Shown here: positions 50,945 through 60,162 of the stretch, piece by piece | Numbering within the stretch: position 1 is the first letter of the stretch | How the letters are laid out: each line of letters starts with the position of its first letter | From: Pseudolysobacter sp964466115 | GTDB taxonomy: Bacteria; Pseudomonadota; Gammaproteobacteria; Xanthomonadales; Rhodanobacteraceae | NCBI GenBank assembly: GCA_964466115.1 | Contig: CAYXMH010000007.1 | Span: 1 to 64,000, forward strand | DNA length: 64,000 nt | Direction of reading: 5' to 3' | Translations under genes and position numbers: made by a program | The notes under the pieces: generated by a model | What the model was told of the DNA's origin: nothing | Database searches by the model: none | The model's input: only the letters and a program-made list of their open reading frames with translations

Positions 50945-51711
50945 AGGAAATCCTCGAAATGCGGAGCTAGGCGGCGAAACATGACCCAACCCAATGCAAG
51001 TACGGATGCAGCCACAACAACGCTGACCAGATGCATGGTGCTGCTGATGGTTCCATTGCCAAGAAGTAAGGCACGAAACAATTCCGCGTAGTAGGTAAAT
51101 GGATTGAAATCGAGCAACCCTTGATAAGCCTGCGGCAACATTCCACGACTGTAGAAAATTGGCGAGGCAAACATCCACAGCGTAATGATTTGAGTTAAGG
51201 CTTGCGCCAAATCGCGCACAAACACTTGCACCGCGGAAAAAATCAGCGCAAATCCCAGCGCCAGACAAAACAACGGAACGAAGGCAAGCAACGCTAAAGG
51301 CAAATAGGGCAAATGAATATTGCCGCCAAATAAGGCCAACGCCAAGCACACCGCTACAAATCCACACAGGTGCAACAAGAAGCTCGATGCCACAATAGCG
51401 ACCACCAACACCTCGCGCGGCAATGCCACTTTTCCGATTAGCGCCGCGTTATCGTGAATGGCTGTCGTCGCGCGGGTAATCGCCTCGGAAAATGCAGTCC
51501 ACGGCCACAATGCCACGATCAGGAACGGCACGAAACCGGGCGCATCAGCCCCTGGCAGACGCGCTTTAAACACATAAACAAACACAAAGCTGTAGACGGC
51601 CAATTGGATCAACGGTTGCAACAATGACCATAACCCACCGCTAAAACTGCCCTGATAACGGTTGAGCAGCTCGCGATGGGTGAAATGTAGCGCTAGATTA
51701 AGCGCGTGCAT
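50941..51711 (-). CDS. wzm: Polysaccharide ABC exporter permease (Wzm)
   Basis: This 256-aa ABC-2 type permease has six membrane segments, the N-terminal REL/LLNRYQGSFSGGLWSLLQPL motif and ALTQIITLWMFASPIFYS. With Wzt it forms the channel that exports undecaprenyl-linked polysaccharide to the periplasm. It is the first gene of the five-gene leftward operon. Confidence 0.93.
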   Translation of the reverse strand: MHALNLALHFTHRELLNRYQGSFSGGLWSLLQPLIQLAVYSFVFVYVFKARLPGADAPGFVPFLIVALWPWTAFSEAITRATTAIHDNAALIGKVALPREVLVVAIVASSFLLHLCGFVAVCLALALFGGNIHLPYLPLALLAFVPLFCLALGFALIFSAVQVFVRDLAQALTQIITLWMFASPIFYSRGMLPQAYQGLLDFNPFTYYAELFRALLLGNGTISSTMHLVSVVVAASVLALGWVMFRRLAPHFEDFL

Positions 51712-51849
51712 GCGTTAGGCGTCGTTAGGCAGTGGCGGCAGTTTGTGCATTATCGCAGAAATGGATGAGGCTCCATCATAAGTGCACTCCATTATTGGCA
51801 TAGCAGAAAAGTCTATGGCCCGTGCCGTGCCCGTTCCATCAATGCGAAA

Positions 51850-52821
51850 TTAGTTATCCTGCATGGTTGGCTCGGTTTCCGATTTAGTCTCCGATTCCGG
51901 AGCAGGCGCCGTAGCAGGGTTTCTGTAACGATCGCGCAACGACGCCACCAATTCCGCGTTCGCGTCCATTTTTTCATTCACGAACTTATCGCGAAAATCG
52001 CGGCGGCGCTGATCGATAAAATCATTGGTTAATTGCGAGATGAGCGCGTCGTGCACCTCCTCAAAGCTCTTCTGCCTGTCAGGATCGCGTTTGATGAGTT
52101 TTAGCACATGCAGTCCAAATGCACTTCGCACTGGGGGTGATATGTCTCCAGGTTTTTGGAGTTCACTTGCTGCGGCAGCAAACGCTTTGTCGTATTGGCT
52201 TGATGCGGCGTTGACAATTAAACCAGCGTTGTCTTTCTTGCTTTTGTCCTCGGAATATTTTTCCACCAATTCATCAAATGCATCGGGATTCTTTTTTGCC
52301 TCCTCGACGATTTCATTGGCTAATTTGGCGGCCTCATCCGGCGCATGACTTTTGTTGCTGATCAATATGTGTTTTACGTCAACTGGACCGCGCTCTATAA
52401 ACTCCGCCTTTTGAAGAGCGTACTTTTCTTTCGCCAACTGCTCCAGGTTAGGAACCTGCAAGTCTTTTGTCGCTTGGTCCAGCCGTCGGTGCGCAAGGAG
52501 CTCATTGATAACCAAGGCTATCTGGCGCTCAACATCCTTATCCTGCTCCAGATGCAGCGCTCGCGCGTCATTCGCCAACTGTTGTTGCAATAACATGCTC
52601 AACAGAAGACCTTCAATGCGTTTTGGGCTATCCATATAGCCGGCTCGATCTTTGGGTGCCACATGCTGTTCCAAATACGCGTCGATGTCTCCCAACGTAA
52701 TGGTGGCGGTACCCCGTCGCACGACAATTGCCTCAGGGTTCGTACCAACGGAACCGGCAAAGGACATTTGCGCCGTTGTAATTGATGCAAAAACAAATAA
52801 TATTTTTTTCAAATGCTTCAT
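51850..52821 (-). CDS. Exported PpiC-type (parvulin) peptidyl-prolyl isomerase
   Basis: This 323-aa protein has a signal peptide (1-22, ending SFA), a SurA/PrsA-like N-terminal chaperone helix region (to about 140) and one parvulin domain (about 148-245; VKHILISNKSHAPDEAAKLA, FDELVEKYSED, ISPPVRSAFGLHVLKLIK). An acidic C-terminal tail rich in P, E, T and S follows. It should help fold periplasmic or secreted proteins. It is similar in type to isomerases tied to exopolysaccharide and secretion loci and is flanked by both kinds here. Confidence 0.88.
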   Translation of the reverse strand: MKHLKKILFVFASITTAQMSFAGSVGTNPEAIVVRRGTATITLGDIDAYLEQHVAPKDRAGYMDSPKRIEGLLLSMLLQQQLANDARALHLEQDKDVERQIALVINELLAHRRLDQATKDLQVPNLEQLAKEKYALQKAEFIERGPVDVKHILISNKSHAPDEAAKLANEIVEEAKKNPDAFDELVEKYSEDKSKKDNAGLIVNAASSQYDKAFAAAASELQKPGDISPPVRSAFGLHVLKLIKRDPDRQKSFEEVHDALISQLTNDFIDQRRRDFRDKFVNEKMDANAELVASLRDRYRNPATAPAPESETKSETEPTMQDN

Positions 52822-52856
52822 AGGAAAATTAAAAAAATTTAAAATATTTATGGCCG

Positions 52857-52892
52857 AAAAAACAAATGCGCCAAACGGCGCATTTGTTTTCC
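52857..52892 (-). terminator. Strong terminator after the exported protein gene
   Basis: It has perfect 12-bp arms (AACAAATGCGCC and its complement, 52861-52888) around a 4-base loop, with a T-run on the minus strand after the hairpin and T residues on the plus side too. It ends the gene at 52906-53964. Confidence 0.9.
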
Positions 52893-52905
52893 TATTTGGA
52901 AAAAC

Positions 52906-53964
52906 TTAATGGTACTCGTTGGTCATTTCAACGTTACAACTGGAACTCGTTCCCGGACAGCTCGAGGTGGTAAGGGAACTAAGGCTCGCGGTAATGATGT
53001 TCAAATAATACGTCTGCCCTGGTACCAATGCGCAGATACCCGGGGTTGTTCCGGTTTGCCAGAAAAACCCGCCTTTTGAGGATAGATTTGCATAGCAGCC
53101 GTTGGGCAACGAGCTGGTTCGGAAATCACCCGGACAGGTACTGATTGTCCAAGACGATGGCGCTTGGGTTTGAGTTTGCTGGCGATAATAATCACCGTAC
53201 CGGCTCGGTGAGAAGTCGGAAGGGACAGTGAACTGCAATGCAATATATTGGTTTCTATTAACCCGTATACCGTACACGGTATTTAGGGTTCCTGGCCATA
53301 AGGACAACGGAGCACTCGGATTTGTCGGATCGTAACCAAATGCCGACTCAAAATGCGTTGCGTCCACACCAACCCTAGAGGTAACCGGAGCAACCGTGCC
53401 TATAGAAGTGCTGGTTTGCCGTGTAATCCCCGAAGGCACTATGCCACTGCAGGCGCCGCTATCGGGGGGGGTTACGCTTAAACTTAGATTGGAATCTGCG
53501 GGTGCCGTAGTGCCGCTTTTGTAACAGTGCAATTGAAAATTGTATGTTCCGCTAACGGATGTGGTCAGCAGAATCGATCCGGTTGCGCAAGCGGCTCCGC
53601 TGCAAATTGCGCCACTGGTCGGCCACAAGCTACCAAAGCTGGCTCCAGCAGGAAATGAACTTCCATCGGTTGTGCAATTGTCTACATTGCTAGTAGCCCA
53701 CCCGATGGTAAATCCAACGCCCGTCGTTGCGGGGCTTTGATCGGAATGCAGTGCCGTACTGAAGCTGGGACCAGCGGGAACAGATCCACCCGGGCAACCA
53801 GACCCATAGGTTCCATCGGCAATCAGATTGCCGGTCGCGGGGTCAATCGTCACCCCCGTACTTGAAGTAACGGTGATATGGCAGTTGCCATTTACGATAA
53901 CTTCGGTTGCATGACAGCTTATGGCAAATGAAAAGAAGGCAATAGCAAGGAGAATACGTGGCAT
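52906..53964 (-). CDS. Exported protein of unknown function
   Basis: This 352-aa protein has a signal peptide (MPRILLAIAFFSFAISCHA, cleaved near 19). The mature part is rich in Ser, Thr, Gly, Pro and Cys. It contains about ten cysteines in pairs (e.g. CYKSG, NGNCHI, SCPGTSSSC) and beta-rich stretches resembling Ig-like domains (about 45-150; FTIGWATSNVDNCTTDGSS, SGTYNFQLHCYKSG). I do not recognise the C-terminal half (about 170-352), which has HFESAFGYDPTNPSAPLSLW. Disulfides and the lack of anchors suggest a secreted or surface protein. It has its own terminator and lies near a type II secretion operon, for which it might be a substrate; that is inference. Confidence 0.7.
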   Translation of the reverse strand: MPRILLAIAFFSFAISCHATEVIVNGNCHITVTSSTGVTIDPATGNLIADGTYGSGCPGGSVPAGPSFSTALHSDQSPATTGVGFTIGWATSNVDNCTTDGSSFPAGASFGSLWPTSGAICSGAACATGSILLTTSVSGTYNFQLHCYKSGTTAPADSNLSLSVTPPDSGACSGIVPSGITRQTSTSIGTVAPVTSRVGVDATHFESAFGYDPTNPSAPLSLWPGTLNTVYGIRVNRNQYIALQFTVPSDFSPSRYGDYYRQQTQTQAPSSWTISTCPGDFRTSSLPNGCYANLSSKGGFFWQTGTTPGICALVPGQTYYLNIITASLSSLTTSSCPGTSSSCNVEMTNEYH

Positions 53965-54093
53965 TTTTAGTCCCGAGTTAAAACAAACCGGTGGCAGTAT
54001 AGAGCGAATTACTTCAACAGTTGCTAACGCTTGGTTAAATGGTCTTAACTGACCGATTAAAGCGCCTTTCACGCTAATCGAAATTCTTTAAAT

Positions 54094-54123
54094 AAAAAAA
54101 GGGGCCCTTTCGGGCCCCTTTTT
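54094..54123 (-). terminator. Strong bidirectional terminator
   Basis: A GGGGCCC/GGGCCCC hairpin with a TTTC loop (54101-54118) is flanked by A-run and T-run on both sides, so it works on either strand. It ends the 498-aa exported protein gene. Confidence 0.95.
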
Positions 54124-54144
54124 ATTAGAGCTACCGATAGGTGC

Positions 54145-55641
54145 TTAGGAGCACGCACCACCGGTGTTGGTGCAGCTACGCGATGCACGGTGACGATACA
54201 GAGCCGAGTAGTTGGCCAATACGCCAGGCGTGACATTGTTGTTGGTGATCTGCGTCGCCAGATAGCCAGTGACCGGCAATCCGTTGAACACATCCAAATC
54301 GGTTGAAGCGCGCATTGCATGCGGTTCACCGCCTGGGTTCAGATCGAGACGTAACCAGCCAGCTTCGAAGCCTAAGCCACGAGCGTCAACGTTGGTGGTC
54401 AACGTGGAGCCTAAAATCCTCGATACACCACCGCCAGAAGTATAGTCCGCTGCGCGCTGGAACGTGAGGACTTGCGCCTCATAGCACAACGAATTTTGCG
54501 GGGTTGCCGGTGGTGGCGAGAAATCTACCGATGTCGTCGTGGTAGCTTCTTCGCGGTTATAGATGTTCAGGCCAATCAGGACGCAAGATTCATCGTCGTT
54601 AACGGCACCGAACACTTCATGGAACGGAGCAATTGCTGCTGGGCCCGCACCGACAATCGCGTCATCCACATAAAAACGCTTGGTCGGGAAGGTGATAATC
54701 CACTCGGATTCAGCACCGGCTGCGGCTTCGAGTTCATATTCGTTATAGATTGCGTTCGCGGCAAATACTGCCGAAACCGCATCGATATGATTAGGAGCCA
54801 AGTAGTTCGACTGAATTAACGTGCCATTGTTGAATACATAGCTTACTGCGCTCAATGCAACAACGTTCGAGTTATCGGCTTGAGCTAAGCTTGGGGTAAG
54901 CGAGCTGGTAGCCGAGAACAGGTTGCCAGCAACGGTAAAGAAGCCGTCAATGGCGTCAGCGTTATACGCATTCATGACACCTTGCGCGGTGTTCACGATG
55001 CTGCCCGAACCAAACAAGCCACCGGTTGGTGATAACAAGGTGGTGCTGGTCGGAGCTAAAGCTTGCACCGAAGCGCAGCCTGGCGGGGTACCACCAACGT
55101 GGGTAACCGCGGTTGCGGTTGCGTCCGTTAAGGTAGCCATTTCGATCATTTCCAAATGGCCTTCGCGCGTGCGATCCAAGGTTTCTGGGCCGGTATCGTT
55201 AACCGTTCCCGAATACGCGATGTTACGGAACGGTACATAGTGGCGACCATCCGGCAAGGTTGGCAGGCCGGTGTTGGTTCTAATGGCAGGTGCGGTACAG
55301 CTGGTGTCGGTGGTTACCAGGTTACCGGGAGCGCCGGTGCCGGTGGCCAGACTGAATACAGCAGCCGTCCAAACGTCGAACGGAGACAGGAACAAGTTAA
55401 AGTCGAGAACTTCGCGAGAGTTATGGCCTTCCAGGAAACGGACTTTAACGGCCTTCGCTACCGCGGTGGTGTTGACTACGGAAACCAGGGTTTGGTTGCC
55501 GCCATTCACCGTGTAATACGGGTAAATCAATACTTGGCCTAAACCATCTGGATTTAAATCCACGGCGCCGGCTAAGTTCACCAGACCCGCTACGCCAGTT
55601 AAACCGGCGACAACGGCGGTTGTCAGATTATTTCTTTTCAT
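54145..55641 (-). CDS. Exported protein of unknown function, probable surface protein
   Basis: This 498-aa protein has a signal peptide (MKRNNLTTAVVAGLTGVAGL..., ending near GAV at about 27) and the start of the mature protein reads DLNPDGLGQVLIYPYYTVNG. It is rich in Ala, Thr, Asn and Gly with few Lys. It contains repeated hydrophobic beta patterns and a Cys pair at the extreme C-terminus (RSCTNTGGACS). I recognise the N-terminal motif as recurring in uncharacterised gammaproteobacterial proteins, but know no function. A good ribosome site (TAGGAGTG) precedes the ATG, and a very strong terminator follows, which suggests high expression as a single gene. Confidence 0.75.
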   Translation of the reverse strand: MKRNNLTTAVVAGLTGVAGLVNLAGAVDLNPDGLGQVLIYPYYTVNGGNQTLVSVVNTTAVAKAVKVRFLEGHNSREVLDFNLFLSPFDVWTAAVFSLATGTGAPGNLVTTDTSCTAPAIRTNTGLPTLPDGRHYVPFRNIAYSGTVNDTGPETLDRTREGHLEMIEMATLTDATATAVTHVGGTPPGCASVQALAPTSTTLLSPTGGLFGSGSIVNTAQGVMNAYNADAIDGFFTVAGNLFSATSSLTPSLAQADNSNVVALSAVSYVFNNGTLIQSNYLAPNHIDAVSAVFAANAIYNEYELEAAAGAESEWIITFPTKRFYVDDAIVGAGPAAIAPFHEVFGAVNDDESCVLIGLNIYNREEATTTTSVDFSPPPATPQNSLCYEAQVLTFQRAADYTSGGGVSRILGSTLTTNVDARGLGFEAGWLRLDLNPGGEPHAMRASTDLDVFNGLPVTGYLATQITNNNVTPGVLANYSALYRHRASRSCTNTGGACS

Positions 55642-56130
55642 CGCAACACTCCTAATCAATCAACAGGGCTTTTTGCTAACAAACATAACCGATCGAGCGG
55701 TTTTTGGCCTCCTTGTTATGGCAAGGTTAGGCAACAGCGCCGATATCCTATGACAAAGCGCTAGCCAACGCAATCCCCCGAATTAGCTCATATTGCAGCT
55801 AACGCCAGGCGAGCCAGAGAGAAGGGTTCTAGCCAATTATGCTCTCATTATGGATGTTTTATTCAACATTAGGGAGCCCTTAGCATCGAAATCAACCAAA
55901 ATCGGTGATTTCATCGTGAGCGATTTAAAAATTTCGAATCATTTGGACAGCGACTGCTCTCAATAACGGTATGTATTTTTTGCACACGATGCCTTCAGGT
56001 TCCCTGATACCGCGATTGGTACTTTTTCAGGTTAGCCTTTACAGTACGCCTTCGAGACGGTTCAGTATATTTTGCATTAAAGAATGCATGAGGATTGACA
56101 CCGTCATTAGACGGGCCGCCTCCGATAAAA
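55642..56130. other. Divergent intergenic region
   Basis: About 490 bases lie between two divergent genes. The left part has a leader of about 100 bases for the exported protein, with a small CCTTG/CAAGG hairpin. The right part is A/T-rich (55860-56080) and probably carries the promoter of the acyltransferase. No gene or RNA family is recognised. Confidence 0.5.
55745..55773 (-). promoter_or_regulatory. Possible promoter of the 498-aa exported protein gene
   Basis: On the minus strand TTGCGT and TAGGAT are spaced by 17 bases, about 100 bases before the start codon. The match to sigma-70 is only partial. Confidence 0.3.
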
Positions 56131-57354
56131 ATGAAAACGAACGACGCGCACTCCGACCGGAGCACACATCTAGACGGTTTGCGCGGGCTGGCTGCACTTG
56201 TGGTCGTTGTCGTTCATGGGATTATCGCCTTTGATTTCGCGTTCTACACGGGGCAGGCGAAAGACAGCCTGGTTTCCTGGGATGTTTTAATTTCCGGCGC
56301 TCCCCTACTAATCCCAATGGCCGGGGATTTGTCGGTATGCCTATTCTTTGCCCTAAGTGGCTATGTTCTATCGCACTCTTTTTCCAAAACACGCCTTAGT
56401 GCCATAGCGCTGTTATTCAAACGCTACGTTCGCTTTACTCTTCCCATCCTTTCAGCCTGCCTGATTTCCTACGCGCTGCTTGCCAGCGGTTTGATGGACA
56501 ACCATTCCCTGGCGGTTGTTTCAAAGTCCACCTGGCTGGCGGATCAGATGCAGCAAACGCCTTCGTTCATTCAGGCGCTAGGCGATGGATTGTATGGCGC
56601 GTTGATCATGGGCTCGTCCGCTTACGACTCCTCTCTATGGACTATGCCCATTGAGTTATGGGGTTCGATCGTTTTGATCGCGGTTTTTAGCTTGACTGCG
56701 TTTCGCTCGCGCTCGGAAAAAACCCGCGAAAATGATCGCGTCATTATTTTTCTAATTTTGGGACTTCTGGGAGCTTGCTCTTACCTTGGATTATTCGCCT
56801 TTGGTGCATTGCTATACCTAACGCAGATTCATCGAAGAATAAGCTCGCGCGGAGCAGCCATTCTTCTTGGTTTGGGTCTATTTTTAGGAACGATCCCCTA
56901 CAGCGCAGCCCCTTGGCGCATTGTCCGCCCATTCGTTGAACAAACACTTCCGACACTACCGGGAATTCCTTATGCGCATTCATCCATCAGTTTTTATCAC
57001 TCCATAGGCGCATTACTGATCCTGATTGCGGCTAACGCCTATCTTCCGTTTCGCAGGATGCTCGCCAGCCGCCGCTTTCTATTTCTTGGCGACATATCGT
57101 TTCCGCTGTACCTGATCCATATTCCACTGTTGTTGTCCATCGTATGCAGCGGCGCCTTAGCAGCGCTCGGCCTGGGGTTGCCCTACGCGCAGACAATGAT
57201 TTTGTCGTTAGTGTTTTTTGTCGCGGTTTCGATCTTAGCGGCCGGCGGCCTGATGTTCATTATTGAAAGGCCATCGATCGCATTGTCCAAAAAAATCGGG
57301 CTGGCCATCGACAACATCCAAAAGGCCATCATTGGAAAAACCAATGATGGCTAA
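56131..57354 (+). CDS. Acyltransferase family 3 (OafA-like) membrane protein
   Basis: This 407-aa protein has about ten membrane segments and the acyltransferase-3 start: HLDGLRGLAALVVVVVHGII, with the conserved His in the first helix, and RRFLFLGDISFPLYLIHIPL near the C-terminus. The family moves acetyl or other acyl groups onto sugars of O-antigen, capsule or peptidoglycan. An in-frame TTG at 56095 exists; the ATG at 56131 is preferred since HLDGLRG usually lies close to the N-terminus. The last codons form a perfect 11-bp stem-loop (57325-57351) that includes sequence up to the stop. Confidence 0.88.
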   Translation: MKTNDAHSDRSTHLDGLRGLAALVVVVVHGIIAFDFAFYTGQAKDSLVSWDVLISGAPLLIPMAGDLSVCLFFALSGYVLSHSFSKTRLSAIALLFKRYVRFTLPILSACLISYALLASGLMDNHSLAVVSKSTWLADQMQQTPSFIQALGDGLYGALIMGSSAYDSSLWTMPIELWGSIVLIAVFSLTAFRSRSEKTRENDRVIIFLILGLLGACSYLGLFAFGALLYLTQIHRRISSRGAAILLGLGLFLGTIPYSAAPWRIVRPFVEQTLPTLPGIPYAHSSISFYHSIGALLILIAANAYLPFRRMLASRRFLFLGDISFPLYLIHIPLLLSIVCSGALAALGLGLPYAQTMILSLVFFVAVSILAAGGLMFIIERPSIALSKKIGLAIDNIQKAIIGKTNDG

Positions 57355-57395
57355 TCCGTTCTGCAACGAAGGAATTTAAACGCTGCAATAAAACA

Positions 57396-57423
57396 TTTTT
57401 TTGCGCAGAGTACCGCAAAAAAA
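57396..57423. terminator. Bidirectional terminator-like hairpin
   Basis: TTTTTTTGCG and CGCAAAAAAA form 10-bp arms around an 8-base loop, between the convergent acyltransferase and lipoprotein genes. The stem has only three G-C pairs, so strength is uncertain. Confidence 0.5.
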
Positions 57424-57463
57424 TTCTAGCTACAGGTTCCGTTTACCAGCATCCCGGTTTTTT

Positions 57464-57883
57464 TCAAGGTACGTAATACCACGCACCGGAAACGTTCACC
57501 CACTTTTCCTGCAGCATATCGCCCGATTTGGTTTCCGGCGCGCCGGCACGCATGCGGACCGTGAACGACACCCACACCCGCACATTGCATGCATCTTCGT
57601 GGCATTCTTTGTCGATAAATTTGGCTTCTTTCCAATGAACCGGGCGATTGTTCATTTCTTCCGCATACTCTTTGCGCGGCTTGGTGGCACGGTAGCCGGG
57701 CGATAGAAAATCATAGGCTTTATCGGCCTTACCACCGATCAATAAACTCCAGCGCTCGACAGAGCGTGTGTCAATGGTCGCTGTGGTGTCTTTTTTTGCC
57801 CCGGCAACGCAACCAGCCAGGCATGCTAAACAAATAAATAGTGCAATCGTACGCAGAATGGATTTTTCTAACTTAGAGCTCAC
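57464..57883 (-). CDS. NTF2-like lipoprotein at the end of the type II secretion operon
   Basis: This 139-aa protein has a lipobox (CLACLAGC, Cys near 25) and a small alpha/beta domain (about 37-139: SVERWSLLIGGKADKAYDFL, SPGYRATKPRKEYAEEMNNR, WVSFTVRMRAG, WVNVSGAWYYVP) that looks NTF2-like. Two cysteines (KECHEDACNV) are spaced to form a disulfide. It begins 14 bases after the gspD stop and is probably co-transcribed with it. Its position suggests an accessory role for the secretin, such as a pilotin, but no known pilotin family is recognised. Confidence 0.65.
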   Translation of the reverse strand: MSSKLEKSILRTIALFICLACLAGCVAGAKKDTTATIDTRSVERWSLLIGGKADKAYDFLSPGYRATKPRKEYAEEMNNRPVHWKEAKFIDKECHEDACNVRVWVSFTVRMRAGAPETKSGDMLQEKWVNVSGAWYYVP

Positions 57884-57897
57884 GATAATAACCTCGT

Positions 57898-60150
57898 TTA
57901 TTTTGAGTTTTGGACAGGCTTTGCCGCCTGCTTGGAGTTTTGTAAAGGCTTCAGAGATTGGAATCGCCGCTGATACTCCTCGGTCACTTCGCGCGCGTCG
58001 TCACTGCTGGTTATTACCGTTGGTGTTATCAACACAATCAATTCCGTGCGTGATTTCTTGTCGTTTTTATTGCCGAATAAGCGCCCCAGGATCGGAACAT
58101 GATTTAAACCGGGAATGCCGTCATTGGAAGATGAATCGTCTTCGCGAATCAATCCGCCTAATAGCACGGTCTCGCCGCTCTGCACCGCGATCGTCGTATC
58201 GATCGTGCGGTTATTTACCGGTGGGTTACCCGATACCGACGTGGTGGGCGCCGCCACACTCACTTCTTGGCTTACGTCCAAAAAGACCAATCCGCCGGGG
58301 TTAACCCTTGGCGTGGCGGTTAGGATGGTACCGGTGTCTAAGTATTGCACCGATCCAGTCAACCCGACGCCGGAAGTGGTGGGGGTAGTGGTGGTACTGC
58401 CGCTTGAGGTGGTGGTCGTCACCGGAAGCACATTATTGGAAATGTAGTTCTGCACAATCGGAATTTTTTGGCCCACGTTGATCTTGGCTTGCCGGTTGTT
58501 TAAAACCACCAGCGAAGGTGCCGACAGCAATTTACTGTTGCCGTTGGACTCCAGCGCATTGATTGCCATTTCGTAATCGTGGTTGAGGAATGAATAGAAA
58601 AAAGCACTGCTGCTGCTTTGAGCCGGGGCGCCAATGCCCAAAGCCGTGCGGTGGCGCTCATACGGTCGATCGTAACCAACCGATGGGGAATGCGACGAGT
58701 TAATCAAGCCGTTCAAATACCATTGCACGCCAAAACTGAGCGCGCCGGACAACGTTACCTCCAAAATCCGCGTTTCAATCTGTACCTGCAACGGCGGCGT
58801 ATCTAGGCGCTTGACCGCGGATAAGATCGTGTCCCACTCGCTCGAGGTGGCAAGCACCAGGATTTGATTGTTTTCCTCAATCGAAGTGATTCGAATATCG
58901 GTGTTTTCGGTGCCCGGGGTTACTGGAGTGGACGGCGTTGCCGGTTGCGTCGGCGCTGCTTTCGGCGGCTGCGGCTTTTTGCTGACATCGGTGGTGCTGC
59001 GCACTTCAACCGGATTAAGCCCCGGCGCAACGTTCCCGCCAGAACGCCTTGGCGCGGCCTTCGCGCCGGTGAATATCTCATTGAGCTTGTCGGACAAATC
59101 CGCGGCCTTCACATTTTTTACATCGTACACATAAAGCTGCGTGGTGTTTTCGCTGGTGCCCGTATCCAAGCGGTGCAACCATTTTTCCGCCTGGTCCAGA
59201 TAATCCTTATTCGGCGTGATCACCGCAATCGCGTTCATGCGATCCAGGGGAATAAAGCGAAACATGCCGGCCATCGGCGATTCACCGGTTGCGCCAAACA
59301 ACTTTTCCATCTCCGGCATCAGCTTCGCCACTTCGATGTGCTCGAGCGTGTAAACGCCGACCGACATGCCTTTTAGCCAATCGACATCGAAGATCTCGAT
59401 GGTGCGCTGGTAATTTTCCAACTCGGCGGCATTGCCGGCCAAGATCAACATGCTGCGCGAGGTATCAATGGAAACGACCGCCTCGGCACGGGCATAGGGT
59501 TTCAACAATTTCGCCATCTCCACCGGTGAAATGAAATGCAGAGGAAACACCCGCACTTCATACCCGCGCGGTATTTTGGGCGGCGCGACGCGCGGCGTGA
59601 GGTTGCCGGGGATCGCCTCCGCAACCGTGGTGATCAAATAACGGCCGTCTTTGTAAACCAAGGCGTTATGTGTCCATGACAATAACAACTCGAGGATCGA
59701 TAACGCTTGGTCGGGACGAATTGGCTTTGATGTGGAAAAAGTAACGTTGCCGGTAACACCAGGCGCTATGGTGTAATTCTCTTTCAACAATTCACCCAAG
59801 ATCGCCTGCACCACGGCCTGAATCGGCTGGTTGTCGAAATTGAATGTGATTTGGCCTTCCGCCGCCGGTTCGGGCAAATCCTTGTTTGCCGCTTGCTCAT
59901 TGATGAACGCGCCGGTGCCGGGCTCAATTTCCGCTTTCACCGCGGGATGCTCACCGTCCTTATCACGATGAATCAGCGACAACGGCTGCGAAGGGTCTCT
60001 GGCGGCAGCGGACTCCTTAGGTATCTGTTGCTGCTCGGCAGATATCGCCACAGCAGGCGTGATATCGGATTTGGTCACCGGTGTGCTGGCGCAACCGGCT
60101 ACGATACCAATGAGCAATGCGACGCTAAAATTTCTTAAATTGAGGGGCAC
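57898..60150 (-). CDS. gspD: Type II secretion secretin GspD (XpsD-like)
   Basis: This 750-aa outer-membrane secretin begins with GTG (GGAG upstream) and a lipoprotein signal (IGIVAGC, Cys near 20), as XpsD does. N0/N1-N3 domains fill about 100-470 (ITFNFDNQPIQAVVQAIL, YEVRVFPLHFISPVEMAKLL, TQLYVYDVKNVKAADLSDKL). The secretin core is about 500-725, with SKLLSAPSLVVLNNRQAKIN, VGQKIPIVQNYIS, VQSGETVLLGGLIREDD, PILGRLFGNKNDKKSRTELI and VLITPTVI. A Pro/Thr-rich linker and a Thr/Ser-rich gate loop are present. It forms the channel for folded exoproteins. Confidence 0.94.
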   Translation of the reverse strand: MPLNLRNFSVALLIGIVAGCASTPVTKSDITPAVAISAEQQQIPKESAAARDPSQPLSLIHRDKDGEHPAVKAEIEPGTGAFINEQAANKDLPEPAAEGQITFNFDNQPIQAVVQAILGELLKENYTIAPGVTGNVTFSTSKPIRPDQALSILELLLSWTHNALVYKDGRYLITTVAEAIPGNLTPRVAPPKIPRGYEVRVFPLHFISPVEMAKLLKPYARAEAVVSIDTSRSMLILAGNAAELENYQRTIEIFDVDWLKGMSVGVYTLEHIEVAKLMPEMEKLFGATGESPMAGMFRFIPLDRMNAIAVITPNKDYLDQAEKWLHRLDTGTSENTTQLYVYDVKNVKAADLSDKLNEIFTGAKAAPRRSGGNVAPGLNPVEVRSTTDVSKKPQPPKAAPTQPATPSTPVTPGTENTDIRITSIEENNQILVLATSSEWDTILSAVKRLDTPPLQVQIETRILEVTLSGALSFGVQWYLNGLINSSHSPSVGYDRPYERHRTALGIGAPAQSSSSAFFYSFLNHDYEMAINALESNGNSKLLSAPSLVVLNNRQAKINVGQKIPIVQNYISNNVLPVTTTTSSGSTTTTPTTSGVGLTGSVQYLDTGTILTATPRVNPGGLVFLDVSQEVSVAAPTTSVSGNPPVNNRTIDTTIAVQSGETVLLGGLIREDDSSSNDGIPGLNHVPILGRLFGNKNDKKSRTELIVLITPTVITSSDDAREVTEEYQRRFQSLKPLQNSKQAAKPVQNSK

Positions 60151-60162
60151 AAACTCACTCCG

